A DNA stretch of 64,000 nucleotides from Acheta domesticus. Lineage: Eukaryota; Arthropoda; Insecta; Orthoptera; Gryllidae. This document shows positions 31,434 through 42,506 of this stretch, piece after piece. The position numbers and the translations under genes are program-made. The DNA is taken from positions 182,234,856 through 182,298,855 of the forward strand of contig JAHLJT010009419.1 in NCBI GenBank assembly GCA_031308135.1, given 5' to 3'. Positions within the stretch are counted from its first letter, which is position 1; each line of letters starts with the position of its first letter. Under the pieces are notes generated by a model. It was not told where the DNA came from. It searched no databases and saw nothing but the letters and a program-made list of their open reading frames with translations.

Positions 31434-33333
31434 ATGGATCGGAGGAAAAAGGGCGAAAGAATGAAAAGTGGTGAAAGAAAAACAATTTTAAAAGTATTCG
31501 AGTACTTAAAAGAAATCATCCAAAGCGCAGTCAATCTTTCGTTGTGAATGAACTTTGCAAAGCAACAGGCATTAGCAGGCGTTCGTTCTATAGAATAAAA
31601 AAGGAAAATGAGAAAGGAGAAATAACAACACCGAAAAAAACAAGGTCTACTGGACTGAAGTATAGAACAAGTAGGGAAGTGAAGTATGATGATTTTGTAT
31701 GCAGCGCGATACGTCGCAAATTCCACGCATTTCTTTTTAAAAATGTCCCTGCAACAATCGAATGTGTAATGAAAGATGTTAATGATGATAAAGATTTACC
31801 AAATTTCAAATATACTACATTTTACCGCCTATTGAAAGAAATGGGTTTTGAATTTGAAAAGCGAGGGAAAAAGGCTCTACTTATAGAAAGAAATGACATT
31901 ATATTGTGGCGACATTCATACTTACGCAAAATGCGACAGTATAGAAATGAGGAAAGAAATATAGTGTACATATTACTCGTTCACTTTACATTTGCAGACG
32001 GCAGAATTAGGAACTAATGTTGTTTTGAAAGTGAAGGCCCGAACACACAACCGAGAATACACGAATGGTCCCGATGTCAATCAGCATCTGACCAATCAGC
32101 TGTCTCCGAAGGCAGCACAAGCGCTACGGACACAGCTGACGAATTATGCCTTTCTGACAGTAAGCTGGAGTGTATATATAATTGTATGTACACTTATATA
32201 ATTAAGGTAATATACAATAAAATAGATCACACCACACGCTATTCATAACATTCACGTACAATATTTTTATTTTTTCTTTGCACTTATCTACTGCTTAATG
32301 GTTATGTTCTTGCCCCGCCGGGGTTCTGTGTGCTGCTCACCGCCATCTATAGCATATTAAACGGTCAGTACCTACTGCAGATGCACGTTTCTCATTCAGT
32401 CGGCGGTGACCTCATGTAAACAGATCGCAGCGCTTCGTCTGCAAATGTAAAGTGAACGAGTAATAGATGAAAGTTGGATAAATGTTGGACATACTGTATC
32501 GAAAGTTTGGAAGGACAAAACTGTAAAAACACCGAAGGATGCATTTTTGGCTGGATTGTCCACAGGTCTTAAGGGCCCTACAGCTCGGGGACCGCGATTT
32601 GTATTGCTACACGCCGGTGGCAAGATGGGATTTATAGAGGGGGCGAAACATGTTTTCTTGGCGAAGAAGAATTCTGGTGACTATCATGACGAAATGGATA
32701 GTGCTAGATTTGAACGGTGGTTCAAAGAACAGTTATTACCTAACATCGAGCCAGGAACTGTCATTGTTATGGACAATGCGCCCTACCATTGCAGAAAAAA
32801 AAGAAGCCATTCCCAACTCCAATTCTCGTAAGGACGAAATTAAGAACTGGCTGACATCTAAAAACATTTTATTTGCAGAAGATTCTCTCAAAAGAGAATT
32901 GCTCGATGTCGTGCATTCTGTGCATGGACAATTCAGTGATAATAATGTGGACTTAATTGCACAGGAGTTTGGGGCAGTTGTTTGCAGATTATCTCCATAT
33001 CATTGTGAACTTAACCCAATTGAATTGGTGTGGAGTCAGGTGAAAGGGCATGTTGTTCGAAATAACGCTAATTTTAAGGTCAAAGAAGTGGAGATTTTAA
33101 TTCATAAAGCGTTTGAATCAGTCTCCCAGGAACAATGGATGAATTACTGTAGGCATGTTCAAGAGGTGGAAAATAATATGTGGCAAGCAGATGAACTTCA
33201 GGATGACATCCAACCTCTAATCATTCGGTTGACAAACAGTTCTTCCAGCAATGATGACGAGGATTCTGCTGGTGATAGCAGTGAAGAGACATCCGAAGCC
33301 TCGATGGAAGGTATCGAGCCATTATCCAATTAA
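31434..33333 (+). pseudogene. IS630/Tc1-mariner-type DDE transposase, split by a MITE
   Basis: N-terminal text from ATG 31434 leads, after a one-base frame change near 31510, into a helix-turn-helix block (NELCKATGISRRSFYRIKKE) and a linker to 31972. The DDE core resumes at 32464 with DESWINVGHTVSKVWKDK. Catalytic residues are the first Asp directly after the MITE, the second Asp in VIVMDNAPYHC (~32770) and Glu in LSPYHCELNPIELVW (~32990-33035). Roughly 82 residues separate the second Asp and the Glu, much more than the usual 34-41, close to the DD82E spacing reported for the Sailor group. A run of eight A at 32795-32802 shifts the frame. An acidic Ser-rich tail ends at 33333. Transposition is impossible from this copy. 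Confidence 0.8.
31973..32463. mobile_element. 491-bp MITE nested in the transposase
   Basis: Perfect terminal inverted repeats of 28 bp begin TTACTCGTTCACTTTACATT at the left and end with the complement at 32436-32463. TA dinucleotides at 31971-31972 and 32464-32465 are the target duplication. The flanking transposase frame joins seamlessly across it once one TA is discounted, so the insertion is precise. No transposase inside; it was probably moved by a Tc1/mariner-type enzyme. Confidence 0.9.
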
Positions 33334-33544
33334 GGTAAGAGCAACTCTCTGAAATAAATGTAAAATTGAAGGCTTATTGCGTAAATTAATTAACCAATAT
33401 TTGACGGTGCAATCAACAATTTAGGGATATTTTTCGTTTTAAAAGAGAAAATGTGAAAACGGGTCCTTGTGTATTAGATATCTCTGTTAATAATAATTAC
33501 TAATATCATATTAATAATAATAATAATAATAACAATAAGAATAA

Positions 33545-33792
33545 GCTGGTGCCGTGGCGCAGACGGCTGCGGCAGCCGTCGTCTGCGCCGAGGAGGCTGC
33601 ATGTTCGAGTCCTGCGTACGCGTGATTGTATTTATGATTGTCCCTTCACCCTTATCATCATCCTATCACCTCATAATTCACACTTGAAGGCTTATTGACA
33701 CTTCCAGGCGTAGCGAGGGATACAGCTGAAAAGCTGATCCTAAAAATTACACACGTTAATCGCATAGCTTGGTCAGGAATGGCCGTTATGTC

Positions 33793-33849
<57 letters not shown>
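33545..33849 (+). mobile_element. tRNA-derived SINE with an (AAT)n tail
   Basis: A-box-like TGGCGCAGACGG at 33555-33566 and B-box GTTCGAGTCC at 33603-33612 have the spacing of a polymerase III promoter. A ~180-bp unrelated body follows, ending in (AAT)n at 33793-33849. Between the boxes a strong hairpin (GCAGACGGCTGC against GCAGCCGTCGTCTGC) replaces a normal tRNA fold, so this is not a tRNA gene. The 5' side also lies in AAT-rich sequence (33511-33540). Confidence 0.75.
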
Positions 33850-33850
<1 letters not shown>

Positions 33851-36348
33851 TACCATGAGCGATGAAACCTTTTATTTAGTAGACGCATCAATTACAAAGA
33901 ATGCTAGCCGTAATTTTGACGCTTCTTGAGCGAGCAAGGCAGCGTGACGTGTTGGCAACAACGCGCGGATTCTCCATAAGACGCACAGTGCCATCTAAAC
34001 ATGAATAGCGGTATAGGACGTTATCTTTTTGCAAACAACACAAGAATTCAAAACCAATTATGAGGAATACAGATCCATGAGCTTAAGGACAAGACACATT
34101 TTTCCTTATATAATATGCAGAGCAGTGCCTCCATTACAAAATTCCAGCTTGTCTGCAGCTTGTAATACATTCTCAATATCTAACAATGTATGTAAAGCTG
34201 TACTAAACAAGGAATTTTCATTTTCAAATAAAATATTTAAATTTGAATCTTTAACAAGAATAACCCACAAAATAAAAAAAGTAGTTTATTATAATTCAAA
34301 TTGATTCTTTATTTCAATATTAACAATATTCAATTTATATGTATTATTTTCTGAAATAAATACAGTTTCCATACTTTCTTCATTTCCTGAATATATTAAT
34401 GTACATAAATGTCACATAAGTAACTTGTATATAAATTTTACATTTATTGCAGTATTATCATTATTAACATTCGTTTGGCTGTACCTAAATTTCAAAATGC
34501 TGTTGGATATGTGCAAACCATTCATTGTAAAATTGCTTTGACTATGAATTTATGAATAATCTACTTTTTAGAAAAGCCTTATATTATTCTTGTAACTTTT
34601 AATGACATCTGGTGACAGGTAGAATATCTTAATTTTTGCTTATGTAGGGCTTTTCTCACACAGAGTAGTTTGAGTAATGATTGTGTTATTGTCTATTTGT
34701 AGTGCTGTGGTGGTGAATAGAAGTGGGCCATGTTGTGTTTCAATTGATAACATTAGGGTTCTGGGTATTGATAAACATGGGAAGGCAATAATTTTAAATG
34801 ATTGAAAGTAATTTTTTTGCCAGACTCATGATCCAATTTGTTCTATGGTTGTAACAAATTGTTTTTGTAGTTTTAACATTTCTTTCACCTGAAATTTACT
34901 TGCATTTTTCCACAACCTAGATTTTACTGTAAAAGAGTTTCCATACTATTCCCAAAACGGTTTATACGGTTTTCAGTTATCTGAATTGTATTCTTACTAT
35001 TAACTTCTATGAAAACCTAACAACCACTTAATTTCACTTCGATTTAGATGGCTTCAAAAATATAAAATAAATTTCAAGAACGAAATATGAACGTCTTCAT
35101 TCTTTTTAGAATCACTGCACAGAATATCACCACCATGAATAAACCATGTTCTTACTATGCAGAACCTCATTTCTATATTGAGATAACATCAGTTGCCTTT
35201 TTAATAATCACGTCTTGGCGACAATATGTGCAAAAAATACACATTCTCTGGTTCACATTTCACAATCATGTCCTATGAGCTTTGAAGAAGAATAACCATT
35301 TGTTTATTCTCAAATATTTTTTCAAATATCAATAAGTTTGTCTGACACCCTTTGGATACAGTCAATGAATCTTCTTCAAGAATTACAGTTGCTTCCATCA
35401 ACATTTTTTTCATAATCACCTTCTGAAAATGAAAAAGGTTTAAAAATATATTTTTAATTGTTAGGTGGTAAATTACATTTCATGAAGTTTGTAATTTCAT
35501 TTAATCAGAAAAAATCAATAATTAATTATAATTAAAAACTAGTAGACAATAAACAACATACACATTCACTATTTCAATAAAGTTCAGTATGAGGATTACA
35601 GTCGTCAGATATGTTTGGTGAACAGGCATGATGTTTCAATGGCAGTATGTGTGTCTTTGCCCAAGATATCCACTAAAAGTTCAACAAAATTAAACAAGAA
35701 TGAAAAATAATATGATTAACGAATAAATTCTTACATTAATTAATCTTCAAAATTACCATTTTGATTATAAGAAATTCTATCTTCAGGTCTGGTCTGTAAA
35801 TCATATCCTCTACAAGTAACCTTATTTTTAATACTATTGAAAACGCATACCAAATGCATGTTTACCATTTTAAACATTCCCCGAAACATCACATAAAAAA
35901 TATGTTTGGATTATCTTTAATTTTTTGTTTTTTGGCATGCAAATTCTACAAACTTTGCACTAATTTAGAGCAAAATGTTAACTTACATATTATTTGATTG
36001 CACAATTTAACTTCTGGATTTTTTTCCAAATTATTGTGTAAATACTAACTACACTATTGGTTGATTATATTAAAGTCTTGATTTTGTGTGATTTTACAAT
36101 GCTTGTGTATCTATTTGATAATTAACTGATAGTGTAAGGTGAATAATTACTATTATGTACTTATCACATTTCGCTTAACATTTTCATTGTTGAAATTCTT
36201 GACGCAATATAATAATTGTCATTTAATTTTCTCCTTTTCTAGGGAAAACTTCAATCTATTTCTTTTTATATCTTGATTTTCGACTCACTTTGGAAACTTC
36301 TAAATTTACTTCATACTCCGGAATAAAATTTTACTACGAAGAGATCAG
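33850..36348. other. AT-rich stretch without a recognised gene
   Basis: Only short chance frames were seen. No repeat or RNA gene is supported. Confidence 0.5.
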
Positions 36349-36510
36349 TCAAGTCTAGTGTTCATCGTGCTATCAATAGAAGCCAACTTGTCCCAACGAA
36401 AATGCCCAAGTCGTTCGCAGCGCTTATATAGCGAGAGCTGTGAGAACTAGCCTCACATTAGCTTCAGTTTTGGACTGGGAGTGAACACACCTATATCTCT
36501 TACACCGTGG
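36349..36510. repeat. 162-bp tandem unit, intact copy
   Basis: Runs from TCAAGTCTAGTG to CACCGTGG and is followed directly by a second copy at 36511. It contains TATATA at 36425 and an initiator-like TTCAGTT at 36463, as well as the undisturbed target sites of the two insertions in copy 2. Its identity is unknown; a promoter with first exon or a small satellite are both possible. Confidence 0.85.
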
Positions 36511-36589
36511 TCAAGTCTAGTGTTCATCGTGCTATCAATAGAAGCCATCTTGTCCCAACAAAAATGACCAAGTCGTTCGCAGCGCTTAT
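36511..36589. repeat. 162-bp tandem unit, copy 2, first part
   Basis: Differs from copy 1 at only a few positions. It is cut after TTAT by the piggyBac-like element; the unit goes on at 38955-38986 and 42453-42506. Confidence 0.85.
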
Positions 36590-38954
36590 CCCTTTCCGGC
36601 CCAAGAAAAGAAAATATAGTTGGAAAATCTGGTTTTATTGTAAAAACAACTTACAATTATCTAAAAAGAAGAAATATAAATTCAAACTGGGAATCAATGT
36701 AGTTTTTGGAAAAATTTTGGGTGTGGTTTCAATTTGTAACCACTGGTTCACTAGGTATTCACTTTTTGTGGAACTCAGCGAAGCAATTTTTTGATTTGCT
36801 CATGCATAATCCCACATTACAAATTGTGCACGACCATTTTGTGCGATGTGGTTCTTGTCGCGTGCTGAATTTCGCACATCTTCTAGATGTACCTTTTTTT
36901 GGCATATGGGAGGCCTGGTCAAATCTCTTTTGTGGCGCTACATACACTTTGAAATGGTTGATTTCCTATACCTTTCTTGACCTACTTGGAGAAGGTTTTG
37001 TTTGCAGCCCCGACTAATCCTGCAATTACGGATAATCTAAAACTTTTCAAGTCTTTCAAATTTCCATTCACCTCTTTATGAATTATGTATGCATTTACAA
37101 CCGTGACATCAAGGAAATGCCGGAAAATTCGATGCCACCATTTCTTACTTTTACGATCAATTTCATAAAGGGATTTCAGCATATCCGCCCTATCTACGAA
37201 CCCCATGTTTGCAGTGTAATCTCTTACAAGTGATGGGCATGATATTTGTGTCTTGCTTCCGTCTTTGTTCTTTCGAGAGACAAAATCCACATCTTGTATG
37301 TCATGGAAGTTAGATAGAAAATAAATAACTTTTCTATCTTTGCATATCAATGCCAGCATACCTTCATCACAGCATCTGGACTGGAATTCCCCTCTTAGCA
37401 TTTTATTTTCGTTTTCGAAGTCTTTAGGAAAACCAATCCTTCCTTTTCTCATCGTTCCGTAGGCATATATACCATTTTGTTTCAGATAATATAGCAAGTT
37501 CACAGACGTAAAAAAACTATCAAAATAAACTTGATGATACGATCCAACAAGATCTTTGGTAAACATTTTTACCACACGAGGTCCCAGAGATTTTTCTACT
37601 CCTTGATCTTTTTTACCTGTGTAAATATCAAACATGGAAATATAGCCATTTTGATTTGCTCGTATCCATACTTTGTATCCCCTTTTTATGGGTTTTAGAG
37701 GCATATATTGTTTCAGACTTGATCGCCCTTTGAAACGTACCATAGATTCATCTACCGCTTGTTTCTGTGTCGCATGGTAACAATTGAGATATGTGCAACT
37801 CAAGGCATTCAAAAATGGACGCACTTTGTAAAGCTTATCAAAACAATCATCTCCTCTTTGAGGTTCCTGGCTATTGTCGTTGAGATGAATATTTCCCAAC
37901 AACCACGAAAATCTGGATCGAGACATTAGGGATGTAATGTATGTGTCACGAAGAAAACTGTCAGACGACCAGTAGTCACGATAACTTGGCATTTTCTTTA
38001 TACCCATGAGAAGATTTATTACAAAAAATATTTTCATTTCTTGAGAATTAGTTTGTGAAAACGAAGGACTGTTAGATTTTTGAGAAGCGTACAGGTTTGT
38101 TTGATGTACGATTAGTTCAATTAGTTCGTCTGGAAATAGACATTCAAATAATTGTATGGCTTCATCTTTATCATCTGGAATGGCAGGTCCAACATTTGCA
38201 GCAAATTGTTGATTTTCAAATGACATGATATTTTTACTCCATTTCATTTCAATGTACACTTCATCTTCCGGACAATTCAAATTGACGTTCTCATTTCCTT
38301 CTTCGTGTGCTTCTTGTTCTTGCGTTTGATATAACTCATTTACCGCACTACCATCTTCACTTTTTCATATTCGCTGTCTTCATCAGTGCTAATTTCCGAA
38401 GTTTCAGATCCGTCATCAGACGGAATGTCATCAATAAATTGCAAAATACGTCTTCTCTCACGTTCTTCGAAATCAAAGCCATTGTCTCTGCCAGCCATCA
38501 CGAATCTTTGCTCAAAAATTACAATCGAACACAAAACACAGTACTATAGTAAAACTCACGTATGTCCAGTATCGCAACGTGTAACCACGATGTTTTCAAT
38601 AGAATTCCTGACGTCAAACAATGTACACTTTGATTTGAATAAACTAATTATAAATTCAAAGATAACAAATGAAAAGTTCACTTTTAGACAATATGTACAC
38701 AAGTAAAAAAACAATTTCCTAAATGTAACTTCGAACTAATTATTCACGGAAACCACCCGTGCGACAACCATCCGACAAATACTGTACAATTAGTTCCACG
38801 TACATTGGCGGGAACTAACAGAGGTTTGGAAATATGTCGCTAGATGGCTCTTTTTTACGATTCACAAGTGTGGTTACAGCGCGAAACCAGTGGGCTACTA
38901 GAGAAGTTACAACAAAACTGTGGTTTCAGTATCAAACCACCTGGCCGGAAAGGG
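36590..38954 (-). mobile_element. piggyBac-like DNA transposon, complete ends
   Basis: Perfect 12-bp terminal inverted repeats CCCTTTCCGGCC (36590-36601 and, inverted, 38943-38954). TTAT is present on both sides (36586-36589 and 38955-38958). The neighbouring intact unit has a single TTAT at the same place (36424-36427), which fixes the borders. piggyBac elements normally use TTAA, so TTAT is unusual. The element carries one transposase gene on the minus strand. Confidence 0.92.
36759..38534 (-). pseudogene. piggyBac transposase, nearly complete but with frame breaks
   Basis: N-terminal acidic part from ATG 38534 (MAGRDNGFDFEERERRRIL). The frame is lost in a run of five T at 38361-38365 and regained in the adjoining frame. 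The main frame covers 38280-36982 (432 residues) with catalytic aspartates in QAVDESMVRFKG, HQVYFDSFFTS and MGFVDRADMLKSLY, the DDD layout of piggyBac enzymes. After a stop at 36982 the C-terminal cysteine-rich domain is found in another frame at 36947-36759 (RRCAKFSTRQEPHRTKWSC, then CNVGLC). That domain recognises the element ends. Frame breaks and a stop near the C-terminus suggest inactivity, although the core is remarkably intact. Confidence 0.88.
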
Positions 38955-38986
38955 TTATATAGCGAGAGCTGTGAGAACTAGCCTCA
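38955..38986. repeat. 162-bp tandem unit, copy 2, middle part
   Basis: Thirty-two bases between the piggyBac-like element and the LINE, equal to 36424-36455 of copy 1. The last 11 bases, AACTAGCCTCA, are duplicated after the LINE. Confidence 0.85.
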
Positions 38987-38990
38987 ATGG

Positions 38991-41769
38991 TTGGCTGAAC
39001 AACGAACGCAGGGAGGCACCAGAACCCGCCCGCTCGCGGTTGCCGCCTGGAACGTCAACGGGCGCTCCGGCTTCACAGATCCGGGAGATCGGCGTCTTAT
39101 TGAGTTATTCTGTAGCAAGCATCACATTGATGTACTTCTGCTGCAGGAAACTAAGCTCAAGGGTACCGACGACCTGGAACTTCAAGATATGGCCATTTAC
39201 CGCGCCGACCGAGATGCCCGGCATCGCGGCGGCGGTGTAGCGGTTGCCATTAGGCGTACGATACCGCATCGCCCGGCAGCTTTACCTCGCCTTGCGAGGC
39301 TTGAAGCGGCAGCGATTGTGGTGAATACGACTGAGGGCGAAGTTACGCTGGTGTCAGCATATTTAGCACCAAATCGTCCGCTCATAGATGACGATTTTGA
39401 CACTGTATTCTCCCTAGCTCCTCGCACGGTTCTCGCAGGTGATATAAACTGCAAGTGCGAAGAATGGGGTTGTAATACCACAAACAGCAACGGAAGCTTA
39501 CTTGTAAGCTATCTGCTGTCACACAACAACGTGACACTCGTCCCGCCTTCCTCACCCACCCGCTTCCCTACTGACCCCCGTCAGCGGCCCGAAATTCTCG
39601 ATGTGGCACTCACTTCGGGAAATATTCGAGTCACTACTCCCAAACCCATACCTTTTTCCCTTTCCGATCACATTCCCATAACCTTTGCAGTCGGAAGCAT
39701 CCCCTCCTGCGGCCCACGGCAGTGGGTTCCCCAACCAACAGATTGGGACGAGTTTCGCAATCAACTCTCTACACTACACACACAAACACAAGCTTCGCTG
39801 TCACTGGAGACGCCAGAATCCATAGACGCGAGCTTAAACACACTCACAAAACACTTACAAACAGCCCACAGAAAGGCGACGCCGGTCTTCTGGCGCCCGC
39901 CCGAAGAGGGCTCAAACACACTTCCCTCAGACGTCGAAGAGCTTTTGCATGAGAAACGCAGAATGCGGCGACTTTGGCAGCAGTTTAGGTGCCCAGCACT
40001 TAAAGCGCAACTGCGGGAATGCGAAAAACGCCTTAAGACGGCGCTCGCAAACCACCACGCAGCGGAGTGGGAAAAACGGCTAAGGGAAATCGGTTCTGAT
40101 CACTCCCGCAACGGCCTTTTCAAACTCCAAAAAGCATTAAGGTCTGTACCTAAAACAGCAACAGCCATTCGCGGTCACGACGACGCGGAAGGAAAACAAA
40201 CTTTTCTCTTTTCAGACCAAGCTATAGCGGAATTCTTCGCTGACATGCTCGAAGAGAGATTTGTTAACAACACTACACAAGCGGAGAGTGAGGAGGAGAC
40301 GGACGACAGCGCCACTACACTCACACATTGCACAGTCGAAGAAGTTTCGACTACAATTACAAGCTTGCGTAGTCGCAAGGCGCCGGGCCCAGACCGGATT
40401 GGCCCTCCTATTTTAAAGGAGGCGCTGCCGGTTATAAGCACGGAGCTCATGCGAATCTACAACAGCTGCATCACACAGCGGTATTTTCCGGAAAATTGGA
40501 AATACGCAAGTATTTCTATGCTTCCGAAACCCGGTAAAGATCTCACGATCGCAGCGAGCCACAGACCAATCAGCCTTCTCCCTATCATGGGAAAAGTGTT
40601 TGAAAGGCTACTTCTCGCGCGAATCCTGCCAACTGTTCTCTCGCGAAAACTCATACGAGACGAACAATTCGCATTCAGACCGGGCCACTCCGCTTCACTA
40701 CAAGCACTCTGTATGGCTCAGCAGATTTCCGCTGATCTAATACTAACTCAGGACGTACCTGTCATTTACCTCGACATGGTACAAGCCTTCGATAAAGTGC
40801 CACACAACACACTTATTACAAAACTACGGCGCTGCCTTCCGCAAGACATAACCGAAATGGTTAAGTCTTTTCTCACAAACCGCACATTCGTGGTAAATGT
40901 GGGTAAGGCGAGATTCTCAAAGCGGAGGATTGCGGCCGGGGTCCCTCAGGGCTCCATCCTCTCTCCACTACTGTTCTCGCTATATGTCAATGACCTACCC
41001 AGAGAGTATATAACCTGTACGAGTGGACCTACCACTCGTACCGCGAATTCGTCTCTTTCTCTATGCTGATGACATAGCCATCTTAGCGAGAGGAGCGAGC
41101 ATACACCACAAACTCAAAACACTACAAAAACAGATGAACCTGACGCGTAAGTGGGCGGAACAAAACCACTTGACTTTCTCAGCGGAAAAGTCACAGGCAA
41201 TCTGTTACACTCGCCGCAAATACAAACATACTAAATACTTTACACCACCAAAACAAATCACATTAGGCACACAGAAACTGAAGTGGGCGCATAAGGCAAC
41301 ATACTTAGGCGTCACTTTCGATAGAAGGATGCGCTGGCACTTACATGTCAGGCGAATTCGATCGAAACTTCAGAACAGAGTTCGGCTCTTAACACCTCTT
41401 CTGAGGGAACCTACACTCCCCTTGGACCTCCGCCTGGCACTCTATAAAACGTGCTGCCGGCCTGTAGCCACATACGCCGCGGCGACGTGGTGGACTACAG
41501 CGGAGAAGTACAAGAGAACACTTGAACTAGTACAGAACAGAGTTCTACGGCTCATAGCGCGCCCTCCGTTTCGGAAACGGTTGAAAATACTCAGAAAAGA
41601 ACTCGATATCGAGTCTTTCACACAATGCTTGAGACGGCTTTCTTTTAACGAAGCCTATCAAGCATTTCAAACCAGCGAAGCACCGGCGCCGCTAAAAACA
41701 CTTTCACGACATGTCCTCACAATAGGACGAAGACGACAAGCTCTTCCCTCGGACATACTGAGGGCATAG
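38991..41769 (+). pseudogene. LINE ORF2: APE endonuclease and reverse transcriptase
   Basis: Endonuclease from about 39040 (VAAWNVNGRSG, VLLLQETKLKG, VLAGDINCKCEEWG, SLSDHIPI). The RT has LRSRKAPGPDRIGPPILK (~40360), the first palm motif VIYLDMVQAFDKV (~40760), GVPQGSILSPLLFSLYVNDL (~40940) and YADDIAIL (~41063). The frame changes once between 41011 and 41040, just before the catalytic YADD. No CCHC knuckle follows the RT, which fits Jockey-type elements better than R1. The copy is young looking apart from this break and its 5' truncation. Confidence 0.88.
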
Positions 41770-42372
41770 CGCCACACACAAACAAAATGACAAGTCACAA
41801 TTGTGACTAAATCTAAACGCCAAAAAGGCAAACGACAAAGGTCCGACGCGAACCTACACCAGCCACCTACACAAAGCAGTAAAACGCAACATGCGTGCGA
41901 ACTGCAAAACAAAAAACACACTGGGCTGATTTTAAGGACAGGGTTCGGCTCACTAAAACAACGGCGCACGGTTCACTTGCGCATGGTTCACTCGCGCGGA
42001 CCACGAGAACGAATCACTCAGGGAGCACTGCTTACATTGTGCATTGTGCGGTGTGGTGCGAATGTGTAATGGAGAATTACAATGGTTAAATGCATAAAAT
42101 GCGTTGCATGCATAATGTTAAATGCATAAAATGCGTTGGTAATTATGCGTTGGACAGACTCAAGGATGTTTTATGTTAACGCGAGGGCCGAAGGCCCGAG
42201 CCTCGTCCTCAACTTGGACACGGGTAGCGAAGCGTCACGATTCTACACGAAAGTGCGTTGGCCACGTGGCCGTGTGCACACTGTGGCGGCGCCGCGAATG
42301 ACTCGTTCGGAACCGAATCGTGCGCGTCAATAGGAGCCGAACCCTGTTCTTAAAATCTACCACACACTGACC

Positions 42373-42387
42373 TTCGGCTTCGCCGAA
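42373..42387 (+). other. Hairpin just before the LINE A-rich tail
   Basis: TTCGGC-TTC-GCCGAA, a perfect 6-bp stem with a 3-base loop at the 3' end of the LINE. Such a structure could serve reverse-transcriptase recognition, but this is inference. Confidence 0.5.
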
Positions 42388-42452
42388 AAACAAAAAACAA
42401 AACAAAAAAAAACAACAAACAAACAAAAAACAAACAAAAAAAACTAGCCTCA

Positions 42453-42506
42453 CATTAGCTTCAGTTTTTGACTGGGAGTGAACACACCTATATCTCTTAC
42501 ACCGTG
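42453..42506. repeat. 162-bp tandem unit, copy 2, last part
   Basis: Equals 36456-36509 of copy 1 with one visible base change, and ends CACCGTG. Together with the two other pieces it completes the second unit. Confidence 0.85.

Larger units (their letters stand above)
38987..42441 (+). mobile_element. Jockey-like LINE, 5'-truncated, with target duplication
   Basis: Inserted in copy 2 of the 162-bp unit. AACTAGCCTCA precedes it (38976-38986) and follows its A-rich tail (42442-42452), while the intact unit has it once. ORF1 is absent. ORF2 with endonuclease and RT fills 38991-41769. The 3' non-coding part (41770-42384) includes repeated TTAAATGCATAAAATGCGTT (42085-42135) and ends in an A-rich tail with scattered C (42387-42441). 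Confidence 0.92.

Noticed and set aside
33545..33620. Functional tRNA gene
   Set aside because: No cloverleaf is possible; the body and (AAT)n tail mark a SINE.
36349..36510. 162-bp unit as an LTR or a small nuclear RNA gene
   Set aside because: Units are directly adjacent with nothing between, lack TG/CA ends, and do not resemble snRNAs or 5S RNA that I know.
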